From the NCBI GenBank assembly GCA_028280195.1, contig JANQMH010000045.1, positions 1 to 64,000 of the forward strand: 64,000 bases of DNA. The letters run 5' to 3'. Positions 24,336 to 32,962 of this stretch are shown in pieces. How positions within the stretch are numbered: the stretch's first letter is position 1; each line of letters opens with the position of its first letter. The translations under genes were made by a program, and so were the position numbers. A model generated the notes under the pieces. The model was not told the origin of the DNA. It searched no databases and worked only from the letters and a program-made list of their open reading frames with translations. The stretch is from Exilibacterium sp. (lineage in GTDB: Bacteria; Pseudomonadota; Gammaproteobacteria; Pseudomonadales; Cellvibrionaceae).

Positions 24336-24483
24336 AACACCAGACTCCCTGATAGCAGCCGATAATCTAACGCAAAAAACCGGGCGAAGGAATCCTTTCC
24401 GCCGGCGCCGGCCCTTGATCATTGTGCCGGCTTTGCCGCTGAGACCCGCTGCCGGTGGCCTGCAGACAAACTGAGAGCCAGCT

Positions 24484-25314
24484 ATGACCATGCCCCCATT
24501 ATTCCCGCTCGTGAAAAAAGGCCTGCAGACCGCCGCACTGGCGCTGGTTGACGGCTGCTTTGCCGTCCTGCCACGGGTACAGCCGGAGGCTGAGAAGCTG
24601 CGCCGCTGCAAGCTGGTCTCGCACCGCGGTGAGCACGACAATGTCCGCGTGCTGGAAAATACCCTGGCGGCCTTCGATGTCCTGGTGGAACGGGGTGTTT
24701 GGGGCATGGAGTGCGATTTTCGCTGGACCCGCGATCTGCACCCGGTAGTGGTCCACGACCCGGACTGTCGCCGGCTGTTCGGCAAGTCGCTGGGTATCGG
24801 CGAGTTGACGCTGGCCCAGCTGCGCAAAGAGGTGCCGCTGATTCCCACGCTGGCGGAGGTGGTGGCGCGCTATGGCAAGAAGCTGCACCTGATGGTAGAG
24901 ATAAAGGAGGAGGTTTATCCGGATCCGCATTACCAGTCCGCCCGGCTCGAGCAGATATTTGCCCCGCTGCTGCCGCAACAGGACTATCACTTGCTGAGCC
25001 TCAATCCGAACATGTTCAAATACCTGGGTTTTTTGCCGCCGCAGGCACTGCTGCCAGTGGCGGAACTCAATCTGCGCAGCCTCAGCCGCACCGCCATCGA
25101 GGGGGGCTTGAAAGGCATTAGCGGTCATTTCTGGCTGCTGTCGGACGCTCGCTTGCGCCGCCATCACCAGCTGTCACAGGCGGTAGGTACCGGCTTTATC
25201 GCCTCGAAAAACGCCCTGTTTCGGGAAATCAATCGCGATGTGGACTGGATCTTCACCAACCACGCGCTCGAGCTGCAGGCGATACTCGATCGCCTGCTGG
25301 CGCCGCAGCGTTAA
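24484..25314 (+). CDS. Glycerophosphodiester phosphodiesterase
   Basis: A 276-residue GDPD enzyme hydrolysing glycerophosphodiesters to glycerol-3-phosphate and an alcohol. Catalytic features: SHRGEHD (His), LENTLAAF, MECDFRWTRD (Glu, Asp) and VVVHDPD (His). No cleaved signal is evident, so it is likely cytoplasmic, like UgpQ. The next gene starts 62 bp later in the same direction. Confidence 0.88.
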   Translation: MTMPPLFPLVKKGLQTAALALVDGCFAVLPRVQPEAEKLRRCKLVSHRGEHDNVRVLENTLAAFDVLVERGVWGMECDFRWTRDLHPVVVHDPDCRRLFGKSLGIGELTLAQLRKEVPLIPTLAEVVARYGKKLHLMVEIKEEVYPDPHYQSARLEQIFAPLLPQQDYHLLSLNPNMFKYLGFLPPQALLPVAELNLRSLSRTAIEGGLKGISGHFWLLSDARLRRHHQLSQAVGTGFIASKNALFREINRDVDWIFTNHALELQAILDRLLAPQR

Positions 25315-25376
25315 GCCCGCAACATTGCACTACACTAAACAATACCCGATGACGATGGCGGAGCCGGAAACAGCCG

Positions 25377-26801
25377 ATGGCAAAAAAAGGTCTCAATACA
25401 TGGGTAGAGCGCCTGAGCAGGATCGATATGCCGGTGCTGGCCAATGTTGTCAAAGAGCTGAATGAATTGACAGGCAGCGACGACGCCGATGTCAATCAAC
25501 TGGCCGATGTCATTCTCAAGGATGCCAACCTGACCTCTCAAGTGCTGCGCATCGCCAACAGCGTGCAGTACAACCCCTCTAATTTCCCCATCAATACCGT
25601 CAGCCGCGCCATTGTACTGATCGGTTTTACCGGCGTCAGAGCGATCTGCATCTCGGTGATGGTGATCGATTCACTGCTCGGCCGCGAGCCGCGCGAGCGG
25701 CTGCTGCAGGGTATGGCCCGGGGCTTTCACGCCGCTGTGCAGGCGCGCAACCTGGTCAAACGCCGCGGCGGACAGGCGCAGGAGGAGGTCTTTATCGCTG
25801 CGCTGCTCTACCACCTGGGCGACATGACCTTCCTGGCCTGCGGTGCCGAAGCGGCGGATGAGTTCGAGGCGCTGGTGCAATCCGGCGATATGGTCGAGAA
25901 AGAAGCCGCCGAGGCTGTGCTTGGCACCAGTTTCAAGGCCATTACCCGGGGGCTGGCGAGTGTCTGGAAACTCGGCGATACCCTCGGGCAGGCACTCTAT
26001 CCGCCGCCGTCGCCCTCCGGCGAAGTGGTTGCGGTGCGGCTTGGCGAGGAAATCAGTCGCTGCGCGGTGCACGGCTGGCAGTCGGCGGAAATGGCAGTGC
26101 TGATCCAGAGGGCGGCCAAGTACTGCGGTATAGATGTGAATCAGGCGCGACAGATGATTCTGGACATGGCCGATGAAGCGGCGGCGGTGGCGCTGACCTA
26201 CGGTGCCAGCCGTATCTGCCACCTGATTCCCGCCAGCGGCAGCGCCGGCGGCGGCGAAGCGGGTGCGGCAAAGCCCGCCCTCAAGGCCGATCCGCAGCTG
26301 CAGCTGAACATTCTGCGCGAGTTGTCCAATGCGCTGGTCGAGAAGCTGGATGTCAATACCGTCTTCCAGATGGTGCTCGAGGGTATGCACCGCGGTATCG
26401 GGCTGGAGCGGGTGGTGGTGGCTTTTATCCAGCAGGGGGAGGTAAAGGCGCGCTACGCGCTCGGCGAAGGTACGGAAAGCTGGCGCAAGCAGTTTGTTTT
26501 TCCGATCGACGCAAAGCAGGACAATATCTTTACCCGCGCCATCGAGGCGGGTGAGCCGCAGTGGATAAACCGCCGGCGCGATCACTCGAGCGGGCGCCTT
26601 TACAGCCGTGACATGCACCGGCTGATCGGCTGCCATGCGGCGCTGCTGTCAGTGGTCAGTATCGGCTCGCGGGATGTGGCGCTGTTTTACGCCGACCGCT
26701 GCGGCAGCCGCGGCCGACTCGACAGGGACCAGTTTGCCAGTTTCCGCCATTTTGTCATGCAGACCCAACTGAGCCTGCAGCTGCTGACACAGAAGCGCTA
26801 G
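25377..26801 (+). CDS. HDOD-GAF signalling protein
   Basis: A 474-residue cytoplasmic protein. Residues 10-230 form an HDOD domain (IDMPVLANVVKELNEL, ILKDANLTSQVLRIANS, ALLYHLGDMTFLA), related to HD phosphohydrolases but usually without catalysis; residues 310-470 form a GAF-like domain (LVEKLDVNTVFQMVLEGMHRG). Such proteins integrate signals for motility, biofilm or stress. Its TAG stop lies inside the CTAG that flanks a MITE-like element, so the present C-terminus (LLTQKR) may have been set by that insertion. Confidence 0.8.
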   Translation: MAKKGLNTWVERLSRIDMPVLANVVKELNELTGSDDADVNQLADVILKDANLTSQVLRIANSVQYNPSNFPINTVSRAIVLIGFTGVRAICISVMVIDSLLGREPRERLLQGMARGFHAAVQARNLVKRRGGQAQEEVFIAALLYHLGDMTFLACGAEAADEFEALVQSGDMVEKEAAEAVLGTSFKAITRGLASVWKLGDTLGQALYPPPSPSGEVVAVRLGEEISRCAVHGWQSAEMAVLIQRAAKYCGIDVNQARQMILDMADEAAAVALTYGASRICHLIPASGSAGGGEAGAAKPALKADPQLQLNILRELSNALVEKLDVNTVFQMVLEGMHRGIGLERVVVAFIQQGEVKARYALGEGTESWRKQFVFPIDAKQDNIFTRAIEAGEPQWINRRRDHSSGRLYSRDMHRLIGCHAALLSVVSIGSRDVALFYADRCGSRGRLDRDQFASFRHFVMQTQLSLQLLTQKR

Positions 26802-27068
26802 GGCCTGTTGACACTCCTTGAGTTGGCTCTGTTGCGCCTGACAAAGTGCCAATCTAGGCGCGAGGAGCGTGGTTTGGTCATTCCAAATGAGTGACGAGCA
26901 ACGACGAGTGGCGCTTTGTCAGGCGCAACCCGGAGGGCTGGGCCTCTACTGCCACCCAGCGGCGTTATCAGTCGCTTATTTGGAATGACCAAACTGCGCT
27001 CCTTCTGCCTTGCTGGGTGGCAGTAGAGACCCAGCAGAGCTAACTCAATGAGTGTCAACAGGCCCTAG
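26798..27068. mobile_element. MITE-like nested palindromic element
   Basis: A 263-bp element (26802-27064) flanked by CTAG on each side (26798-26801, 27065-27068), a plausible target duplication. Termini GGCCTGTTGACACT and AGTGTCAACAGGCC are perfect inverted repeats, and similarity extends to about 31 bp. Inside are three further inverted pairs: 26831-26850 with 26910-26929 (20 bp, one mismatch), 26938-26960 with 27012-27034 (23 bp, one mismatch), and TTTGGTCATTCCAAAT (26873-26888) with 26978-26993 (exact). It has no coding capacity. It fits a non-autonomous element moved by an IS5-type transposase, though no such transposase is in the window. Confidence 0.8.
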
Positions 27069-27565
27069 TAGACACAGAGTTTGGCGCCTAAAATTCTCCC
27101 TCTAAGGCAGTTGCGCGGCTTTGACCAATGCAGCGCACCGCCGGGAGGGCGTAAACATGCGCCAAAATCCAGAGCAGAAACTACTCGGATTGATAAAAAT
27201 TTCAAGTATTTCAATAAGATCAGGATATAAATAAACTCTATTTTTAGTTCAGCCAACTTTAAGTGAGCATAAGCAGCTATAGTAAATCTGCGAGCCTGTG
27301 TGTCCCGCAGGCGATTTGATGAAACTTTATGCGACAGAGCCACATTCACGGAAAATCGCAGGTTTTTGCGCTAAGCTGCCGAAAAATAAAGTTTTTTCTA
27401 GAATGAAGTTGTATATTATTCACTGGCGCTGCGCGCGGCCGGAAATTGACTTTGCAGCAGCGTATAAAACGATCAACAGAGGCTTGAAAAGCGGGTTGGC
27501 GGCCGTGATACTCCGTCACACCACGACCCGGGTTGCTGAGCCCGGGTTTCTAAGGAAGTTGAGCT
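27069..27565. other. Long spacer before the ChpA-like gene
   Basis: About 500 bp without a supported gene. An inverted pair TTTGGCGC (27080-27087) and GCGCCAAA (27159-27166) bounds an 87-bp GC-rich patch that may be another small repeat. The middle (27170-27410) is AT-rich and probably carries the promoter. A short GC hairpin (ACCCGGG and CCCGGGT, about 27527-27550) sits in the leader just before the ribosome binding site AAGGAAG. Confidence 0.5.
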
Positions 27566-29278
27566 GTGAGTCAAACAGAAACTGTCAATTTAACCTCTCT
27601 GAATCTGGTGCGCGACGAGTTGGTGGCGACCATCGAAGCCTCGGCCGGCAAGCTGGAACAGTTTGTCAACGACCGGGAAAACGGTGAGCTGCTGCAGGCC
27701 TGCATCGAGGGAATCCAGCAGATTACCGGCACGCTGAGCCTGATCCAACTGCATGGCGCGGATCTGCTGGCAGAGGAGTTGCTGGCTCTGGCCAACGAAA
27801 TCACCCTGGGCACCGAAGACGATATCGAAGAACAGCTCAGTGTGCTGACCAGCTCATTTTTTATTCTGCCGCGCTACCTGGAATACGCCCAGCAGAGCAG
27901 GCGCGGGCTGCCGGTGCTGCTGATTCCCTACATCAACGAGCTGCGCCGCGCCCGCGGCGTGGCGCCGCTGCCGGAGAGCCGTTTTTTCAGCCTCGGGGCC
28001 AGGGTCGATCGCCGGCCCGGCAGCCGCTCCAGCACCGTATTTGGCGAAGACCTCGAAGCGCTGAGCCGGCGCCTGCGCCATATGTACCAGGTGGGGCTGG
28101 TGGGCACACTGCAGGGTAAACAGATAAAGCCCTCGCTCGGCATGATGCAGCGCGCGGTGGAGCGGCTCGGCACCATCGCCGGCGACCGCCCGCAGGGCAA
28201 GCTCTGGTGGGTGGCGTCAGTGGCCATTGCGGTGATGGCCAGCGCCGATATACCGCTGACGCTGTCGCGCAAAATGCTGCTCGGCCGCATCGACCGGCAG
28301 ATCAAGGCGCTGCAGAAAAGCGGGCAGTCGGCACTGGACAAAGAAGCCGATGCGGAGCTAGTGAAAGAATTGGTTTATATCATCGCGCTGTCCGGCGTCG
28401 CCACCGAGGAAGTCAAGCAGGTACAGCACGCCTTCAAGTATCGGGCCCTGCCCTGCAATGCCATTGAACTGCAGCGCGAGTGCGATGCGCTGAAGGGCCC
28501 CAGCGCCAGCACTGTGCACTCGGTGGCGGCGGTATTGAAAGACGAACTGCGCAGTACCAAGGAAATTCTCGAGTTAGCCTCCCAGGGAGGTACCGCTTCG
28601 GTCTCCGAGTTCGAAGAACTGATTGCCACGTTGAGGAAGGTGGCCGATATTCTGTCGGTGGTAGGCTTGACCACGCCCAGCCACACGCTGAAGCAGGAAA
28701 TCACCAAAGTCGAGAGCTGGCGCGATGCCGGTGAAACCGCCGACGCCAAAGCCATGCTGGATGTCGCCGACACCCTGCTGTATATCGAGAGCACTGTCAC
28801 CGGCCTGGACAAGCTCGATCTGAGCGATGAAAAAGTATCCGAAGCCAACAGTATCGCCCGCAAGGAGGTCATCGCCTCGAACCAGCTGGCGGAGGCGGAG
28901 ATGGTGGTGATCCAGGAGGCGGAAGCCGGCCTGGCACTGGCCAAGCGGGCGCTGAATTCCTTTGCCGAGTCCAATTACGACCGCGGTCACATCAAGAACG
29001 TGGCCGCCACCCTCAACGCCGTGCGCGGCGGTATGGTGGTATTGGATTTCAGGCGCGCCGCTGCAGTGGTCGCCAGCTGCGCGGGCTTTATCGAGGAGAC
29101 ACTGATGGTCAACGACAAACCGGCCGCCCTGCAGCAACTGCTGGAGACCTTTGCCGATGCGGTAATCAGTCTCGAGTACTATCTGGACGCGGTAAAGACC
29201 GATAAAAAGGCCGATGACTCGGTGCTCGAGGTCGCCGAGGAAAGCCTGGAGGCGCTCGGTCACGCGGTAGCCCGGTAA
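27566..29278 (+). CDS. ChpA/PilL N-terminus-like protein
   Basis: A 570-residue, mostly helical cytoplasmic protein. Its first 140 residues resemble the non-catalytic N-terminal domain of ChpA/PilL, the type IV pilus chemotaxis kinase (LVRDELVATIEASAGKLEQF, LLAEELLALANE, LIPYINELRRARG). No histidine kinase, CheW or receiver domain is present, and the usual HxxKG phosphorylation box of Hpt domains is not seen. It could be a scaffold or phosphate-relay relative acting with the pilus system. GTG start with AAGGAAG. The gene is followed 6 bp later by nudC. Confidence 0.65.
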   Translation: MSQTETVNLTSLNLVRDELVATIEASAGKLEQFVNDRENGELLQACIEGIQQITGTLSLIQLHGADLLAEELLALANEITLGTEDDIEEQLSVLTSSFFILPRYLEYAQQSRRGLPVLLIPYINELRRARGVAPLPESRFFSLGARVDRRPGSRSSTVFGEDLEALSRRLRHMYQVGLVGTLQGKQIKPSLGMMQRAVERLGTIAGDRPQGKLWWVASVAIAVMASADIPLTLSRKMLLGRIDRQIKALQKSGQSALDKEADAELVKELVYIIALSGVATEEVKQVQHAFKYRALPCNAIELQRECDALKGPSASTVHSVAAVLKDELRSTKEILELASQGGTASVSEFEELIATLRKVADILSVVGLTTPSHTLKQEITKVESWRDAGETADAKAMLDVADTLLYIESTVTGLDKLDLSDEKVSEANSIARKEVIASNQLAEAEMVVIQEAEAGLALAKRALNSFAESNYDRGHIKNVAATLNAVRGGMVVLDFRRAAAVVASCAGFIEETLMVNDKPAALQQLLETFADAVISLEYYLDAVKTDKKADDSVLEVAEESLEALGHAVAR

Positions 29279-29284
29279 GTAGCG

Positions 29285-30112
29285 GTGGCGGACTTCGTCG
29301 CGGTGCCGGGGCCGGCCGATCCGGGGGCGGCGAACTGCTATATCGCCATCGCCGACAACAAGCTGCTTACCCGCCGCGGTGCCCCCTGGGCGCCGCTGGA
29401 CGACAGTCAACGCGTCGCTCTGCAGCTGGATGTGATCAGCCAGCACTATCTCGGCATGCTTGGCGGGCGGGCATGCCATGTGCTGGAGTGCTCCCCGGCG
29501 CTGCGGCCCGGCGCCGGGCTGGAATGGTTCGGGCTGCGCAGTTTTCTCGGCCGCGTCGACGATTCCCTGTTCGAGCTGCTGGGCCGCGCCCAGCAGGTCG
29601 TGACCTGGCACAACGATCACCGGTTTTGCGGGCGCTGCGGCAAGCCCACCGAAGTGCACGGGCGCGAGCGGGCGAAGCTGTGCAGAGCCTGCAATCTGCA
29701 GTTTTACCCGCGCCTGTCGCCCTGTGTCATCACCGTTATCAGCCGCGGCGACCAGTGCCTGCTGGCGCGCAACAGCCGCTTTCCGCAGGGCTATTTCAGT
29801 GCCCTGGCGGGTTTTGTCGAGGCGGGGGAATCAGCCGAGCAGGCGCTGCGACGCGAAGTCAGGGAGGAGGTGGGGATCGACATTGAAAACCTGCGCTATT
29901 TTCGCAGCCAGCCCTGGCCTTTTCCCGGGCAGCTGATGCTCGGTTTTCACGCCGAGCACGCCGGCGGTGATATCTGCATCGATGACGAAGAGATTGAAGA
30001 AGCGCACTGGTTCCGCTTTGACCGGTTGCCCTTGGTGCCACAGGCGAGTACGCTTTCGGGCCAGTTAATTCAACATTTTGTAGCGCAGGCGCGGGCGCGC
30101 AGTAAGGAATAG
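29285..30112 (+). CDS. nudC: NADH pyrophosphatase
   Basis: A 275-residue Nudix enzyme that cleaves NADH, and in E. coli also removes the NAD cap of RNA. The zinc ribbon FCGRCG and LCRACN lies at about residues 115-140, followed by the Nudix box (GFVEAGESAEQ then ALRREVREEVGID) and the NudC-specific SQPWPFPGQLMLGF. GTG start, without a strong ribosome binding site, suggesting coupling to the preceding gene. The next gene starts 2 bp after its stop. Confidence 0.95.
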   Translation: MADFVAVPGPADPGAANCYIAIADNKLLTRRGAPWAPLDDSQRVALQLDVISQHYLGMLGGRACHVLECSPALRPGAGLEWFGLRSFLGRVDDSLFELLGRAQQVVTWHNDHRFCGRCGKPTEVHGRERAKLCRACNLQFYPRLSPCVITVISRGDQCLLARNSRFPQGYFSALAGFVEAGESAEQALRREVREEVGIDIENLRYFRSQPWPFPGQLMLGFHAEHAGGDICIDDEEIEEAHWFRFDRLPLVPQASTLSGQLIQHFVAQARARSKE

Positions 30113-30114
30113 CC

Positions 30115-30768
30115 ATGTTCTACAATGCAGTCGCGGTAGCCTTTGTTCTGATCTGCCTTACCGGGCTGTACCTGGCCGGGCGGGTGTTGTTGCGCAAGGG
30201 CTGGCTGCTGGGCTGGTTGCGGGGTATGTGCGGTATGGTGGTGCTGGCGCTGGGCCTGCTGGTGGGCCTGATAGCCTTCGATATCTTCAGCTACCAGCAG
30301 ATTCTAAACGAAAAGTCGCTCGCCACCGTCAGCTTCAAAAAGCTGGCATCCCAGCGCTACAATGCCGTGCTGGTCGACGCCGATGGCCGCGAGCAGCGCT
30401 TCGAGCTTTACGGCGATCAGTGGCAGCTGGACGCGCGGCTGGTGAAATGGTCGGGGGCCATGGCCGGCTTCGGCATCAAACCCGCCTACCGGCTGGATCG
30501 CATCAGCGGGCGTTACTTTTCGCTCGAGGATGAACGCAGCGCCAGGCGCAGCGTCTACCCGCTGGTGGAGAGCCGCTACGGCATCGATTTATGGGCCTGG
30601 CTACACCAGGCCAATCGCGAGCTGCCCTGGATCGATGCAGTTTACGGCAACGCCACTTTTGTACCGATGGAGGACGGCGCCCTCTACGAGGTCACCCTGT
30701 CCCACACCGGCCTGCTGGCGCGCCCGCTCAACGATCCGGCCAAACAGGCCGTCAGCCGCTGGCAATGA
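30115..30768 (+). CDS. Membrane-anchored hypothetical protein
   Basis: A 217-residue protein with two N-terminal hydrophobic helices (residues 4-23 and about 38-62) and a soluble part of about 150 residues rich in beta strands, probably periplasmic. The soluble part includes RYNAVLVDADGREQRFELYG and a late VYGNATFVPMEDGALYEV. A conserved companion of nudC in related genomes by my recollection, but no function is known. Starting 2 bp after nudC, it belongs to that operon. Confidence 0.75.
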   Translation: MFYNAVAVAFVLICLTGLYLAGRVLLRKGWLLGWLRGMCGMVVLALGLLVGLIAFDIFSYQQILNEKSLATVSFKKLASQRYNAVLVDADGREQRFELYGDQWQLDARLVKWSGAMAGFGIKPAYRLDRISGRYFSLEDERSARRSVYPLVESRYGIDLWAWLHQANRELPWIDAVYGNATFVPMEDGALYEVTLSHTGLLARPLNDPAKQAVSRWQ

Positions 30769-30772
30769 CCAT

Positions 30773-30828
30773 CAGTCACTAGCAAGCAGACCCTAGCGAC
30801 TGGTAACTAGCAACTAGAAACTATTTTG
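30773..30828. repeat. Degenerate 7-bp tandem repeat before sohB
   Basis: Eight heptamers in register: CAGTCAC, TAGCAAG, CAGACCC, TAGCGAC, TGGTAAC, TAGCAAC, TAGAAAC, TATTTTG. The array starts right after the previous stop codon and runs up to the GGAG-type ribosome binding site of sohB. It shares the TAGnnAC pattern with the array before uvrC. Confidence 0.75.
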
Positions 30829-30838
30829 GAGCGAGAAC

Positions 30839-31903
30839 TTGGAGTTTTTGATCGAGTACGGTTTGTTTTTAGCAAAAGCGGTCACCGTGGTGGCGGCAGT
30901 CGGGATCATTCTGGCGCTGATCGTCGCCGCGGGGCAGCGCGGCCAGCGCAAGGACAAAGGCCATATCGAGGTCACCAAGGTCAATGACACCTACGCCCAC
31001 ATGCGCGATGCTCTCAAGGCTGCAGTGCTGCCGCCGGAGCAGGTGAAAAGCGAGGGGAAAAGCGAGAAAAAGCGTCGCAAAAAAGCCAAGGCGGAAGAGA
31101 AAAAAGCCCTCAAACAGGCAAAAGACGAGGCCCATCCAGCGCATAAAAAGCGCATCTTCGTGCTGAACTTTCACGGTGATATAAAAGCGTCGGCCACCGC
31201 CAGCCTGAAAGAGGAGATCAGCACCGTACTGGCAATTGCCGATAGTGACGACGAAGTTGTGGTGTGCCTGGAGAGCGGCGGCGGCATGGTGCACAGTTAC
31301 GGCCTGGCCTCCAGTCAGCTGGCGCGCATCACCAAGAAAGACGTGGCGCTGACGGTATGTGTCGACAAGGTAGCCGCCAGCGGCGGCTATATGATGGCCT
31401 GCGTGGCCGACAGGATACTCGCCGCACCGTTTGCAGTACTCGGTTCTATCGGTGTGATAGCGCAGCTGCCCAATTTTCACCGCCTGCTGAAGAAGAACGC
31501 CATCGATTTTGAAATGCTCACTGCCGGTGAATACAAGCGCACACTGACGGTATTCGGTGAAAACACGGAAAAAGGGCGGGAAAAGTTTATCGAAGACCTC
31601 GAGGATACCCACGAGCTGTTTAAGGCCTTTGTCAGCGAGCACCGCCAGCAGGTGGATATCGACAAAGTGGCTACCGGCGAAGTGTGGTTCGGGCGGCGCG
31701 CCCTGCAGCACAAACTGGTCGATGACCTGCAGACCAGTGACGAATATATTACCGCGCAGCTGGACGATGCGGATATTTATCAGGTCGAGTTTGTCCACAA
31801 GAAGACACTGCCGGAAAAACTGGGGCTGGCCGCCGAGCAGTCTCTCGACCGGCTGCTGCTGGCCTGGTGGCAGCGACTGCAGTCCAGACGCTTTTTTTCC
31901 TGA
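30839..31903 (+). CDS. sohB: SohB-type S49 peptidase
   Basis: A 354-residue inner-membrane serine protease of the SppA/SohB family. An N-terminal anchor (residues 7-31) precedes a Lys-rich linker (residues 66-105) and the peptidase domain. The nucleophile lies in VAASGGYMMACVAD and the catalytic lysine in GEYKRTLTVFGEN. The active site is predicted to face the periplasm, acting on signal peptides or misfolded membrane proteins. TTG start with GGAG upstream. Confidence 0.92.
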   Translation: MEFLIEYGLFLAKAVTVVAAVGIILALIVAAGQRGQRKDKGHIEVTKVNDTYAHMRDALKAAVLPPEQVKSEGKSEKKRRKKAKAEEKKALKQAKDEAHPAHKKRIFVLNFHGDIKASATASLKEEISTVLAIADSDDEVVVCLESGGGMVHSYGLASSQLARITKKDVALTVCVDKVAASGGYMMACVADRILAAPFAVLGSIGVIAQLPNFHRLLKKNAIDFEMLTAGEYKRTLTVFGENTEKGREKFIEDLEDTHELFKAFVSEHRQQVDIDKVATGEVWFGRRALQHKLVDDLQTSDEYITAQLDDADIYQVEFVHKKTLPEKLGLAAEQSLDRLLLAWWQRLQSRRFFS

Positions 31904-31929
31904 CAGCCTGGCGAGTATCAGAGGTCGGT

Positions 31930-32937
31930 ATGAGTGCAAGCAGCGAACAGTTCCTCGCCCTGCGGGTAGCGGAAATCGGTAAAGGTGAATTCACCGGCGA
32001 GATCAGTGAGCGCACAGTCGGGCAACTGCCGGCCGGAGAGCTGCTGGTCGATGTGCATTACTCGTCACTGAATTACAAAGACGCGCTCTCAGCGCAGGGC
32101 AATCGCGCGGTTACCCGGGAGTATCCGCATACGCCCGGCATCGATGCGGCCGGCACCGTGCTGGCCGATGCCAGCGGTCGTTTTCAGGCCGGCGACCCGG
32201 TCATCGTCTGTGGCTACGACCTCGGTATGAACACCGACGGCGGACTGGCGCAGCGCATCCGCGTGCCCACCGCCTGGGCCTGCCGGTGTCCAGCGGGCCT
32301 GTCGCTGCGGCAGGCCATGGTTTACGGTACGGCGGGATTCACCGCCGCGCTGTGCATTGAAAAACTACAGCGCATGGCTGCCGCGCCGGGTGATGGCGAT
32401 GTGGCCGTTACCGGCGCCAGCGGCGGAGTGGGCAGTTTCAGTATCGCCTTATTGCATCACCTGGGTTTTACGGTGGCGGCACTGACCGGCAAGCTGGAGC
32501 ACACTGAGATGCTGGTGCGGCTCGGTGCCCGCCAGGTAATTGACCGCGATACGCTGCAGGAAGTGGTCAACAAGCCACTGGCAAAGCCGCGGTGGGCACA
32601 TGCCATCGACAGCGTCGGCGGCGATTATCTGTTCAGCGTATTGAAATCCATTCGCTATGGCGGCAGCGTCGCCGCCTGCGGCCTGGCGGCCTCGGCGGCG
32701 CTCTCCGGCAACGTGTTTCCCTTTATTCTGCGCAATGTCAATTTGCTGGGGGTCGATTCGGTGGAGTTGCCGCTGGCGCAAAAGCAGCGCGTTTGGGAAA
32801 GGCTTGCGGGCGAGTGGAAACTGCCGCAACTGGAGTCAATGGTCGAGGAAATTTCGCTGGCGCAGACACCGGAGTATTTGACGCGGATTTATAACGGCCA
32901 TGCGGTGGGGAGGTATTTGGTGAGTTTAAGGGGTTGA
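31930..32937 (+). CDS. acuI: YhdH/AcuI-type acrylyl-CoA reductase
   Basis: A 335-residue zinc-free MDR-family oxidoreductase. Landmarks are YSSLNYKDALSA, HTPGIDAAGTV, the nucleotide-binding VTGASGGVGSFSIALL and GARQVIDRD. Relatives reduce acryloyl-CoA with NADPH, detoxifying acrylate, for example from DMSP breakdown in marine bacteria; other quinone or enone substrates are possible. ATG 31930 is chosen as the start of homology. It sits 26 bp after sohB and may share its transcript. Confidence 0.88.
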   Translation: MSASSEQFLALRVAEIGKGEFTGEISERTVGQLPAGELLVDVHYSSLNYKDALSAQGNRAVTREYPHTPGIDAAGTVLADASGRFQAGDPVIVCGYDLGMNTDGGLAQRIRVPTAWACRCPAGLSLRQAMVYGTAGFTAALCIEKLQRMAAAPGDGDVAVTGASGGVGSFSIALLHHLGFTVAALTGKLEHTEMLVRLGARQVIDRDTLQEVVNKPLAKPRWAHAIDSVGGDYLFSVLKSIRYGGSVAACGLAASAALSGNVFPFILRNVNLLGVDSVELPLAQKQRVWERLAGEWKLPQLESMVEEISLAQTPEYLTRIYNGHAVGRYLVSLRG

Positions 32938-32962
32938 TGCCGCATGCAAAACAATAGCGGTT

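Noticed and set aside
27298-27687. 129-codon forward frame before the ChpA-like gene
   Set aside because: It overlaps the start of the better-supported gene in another frame and crosses the GC hairpin of its leader; no motif.
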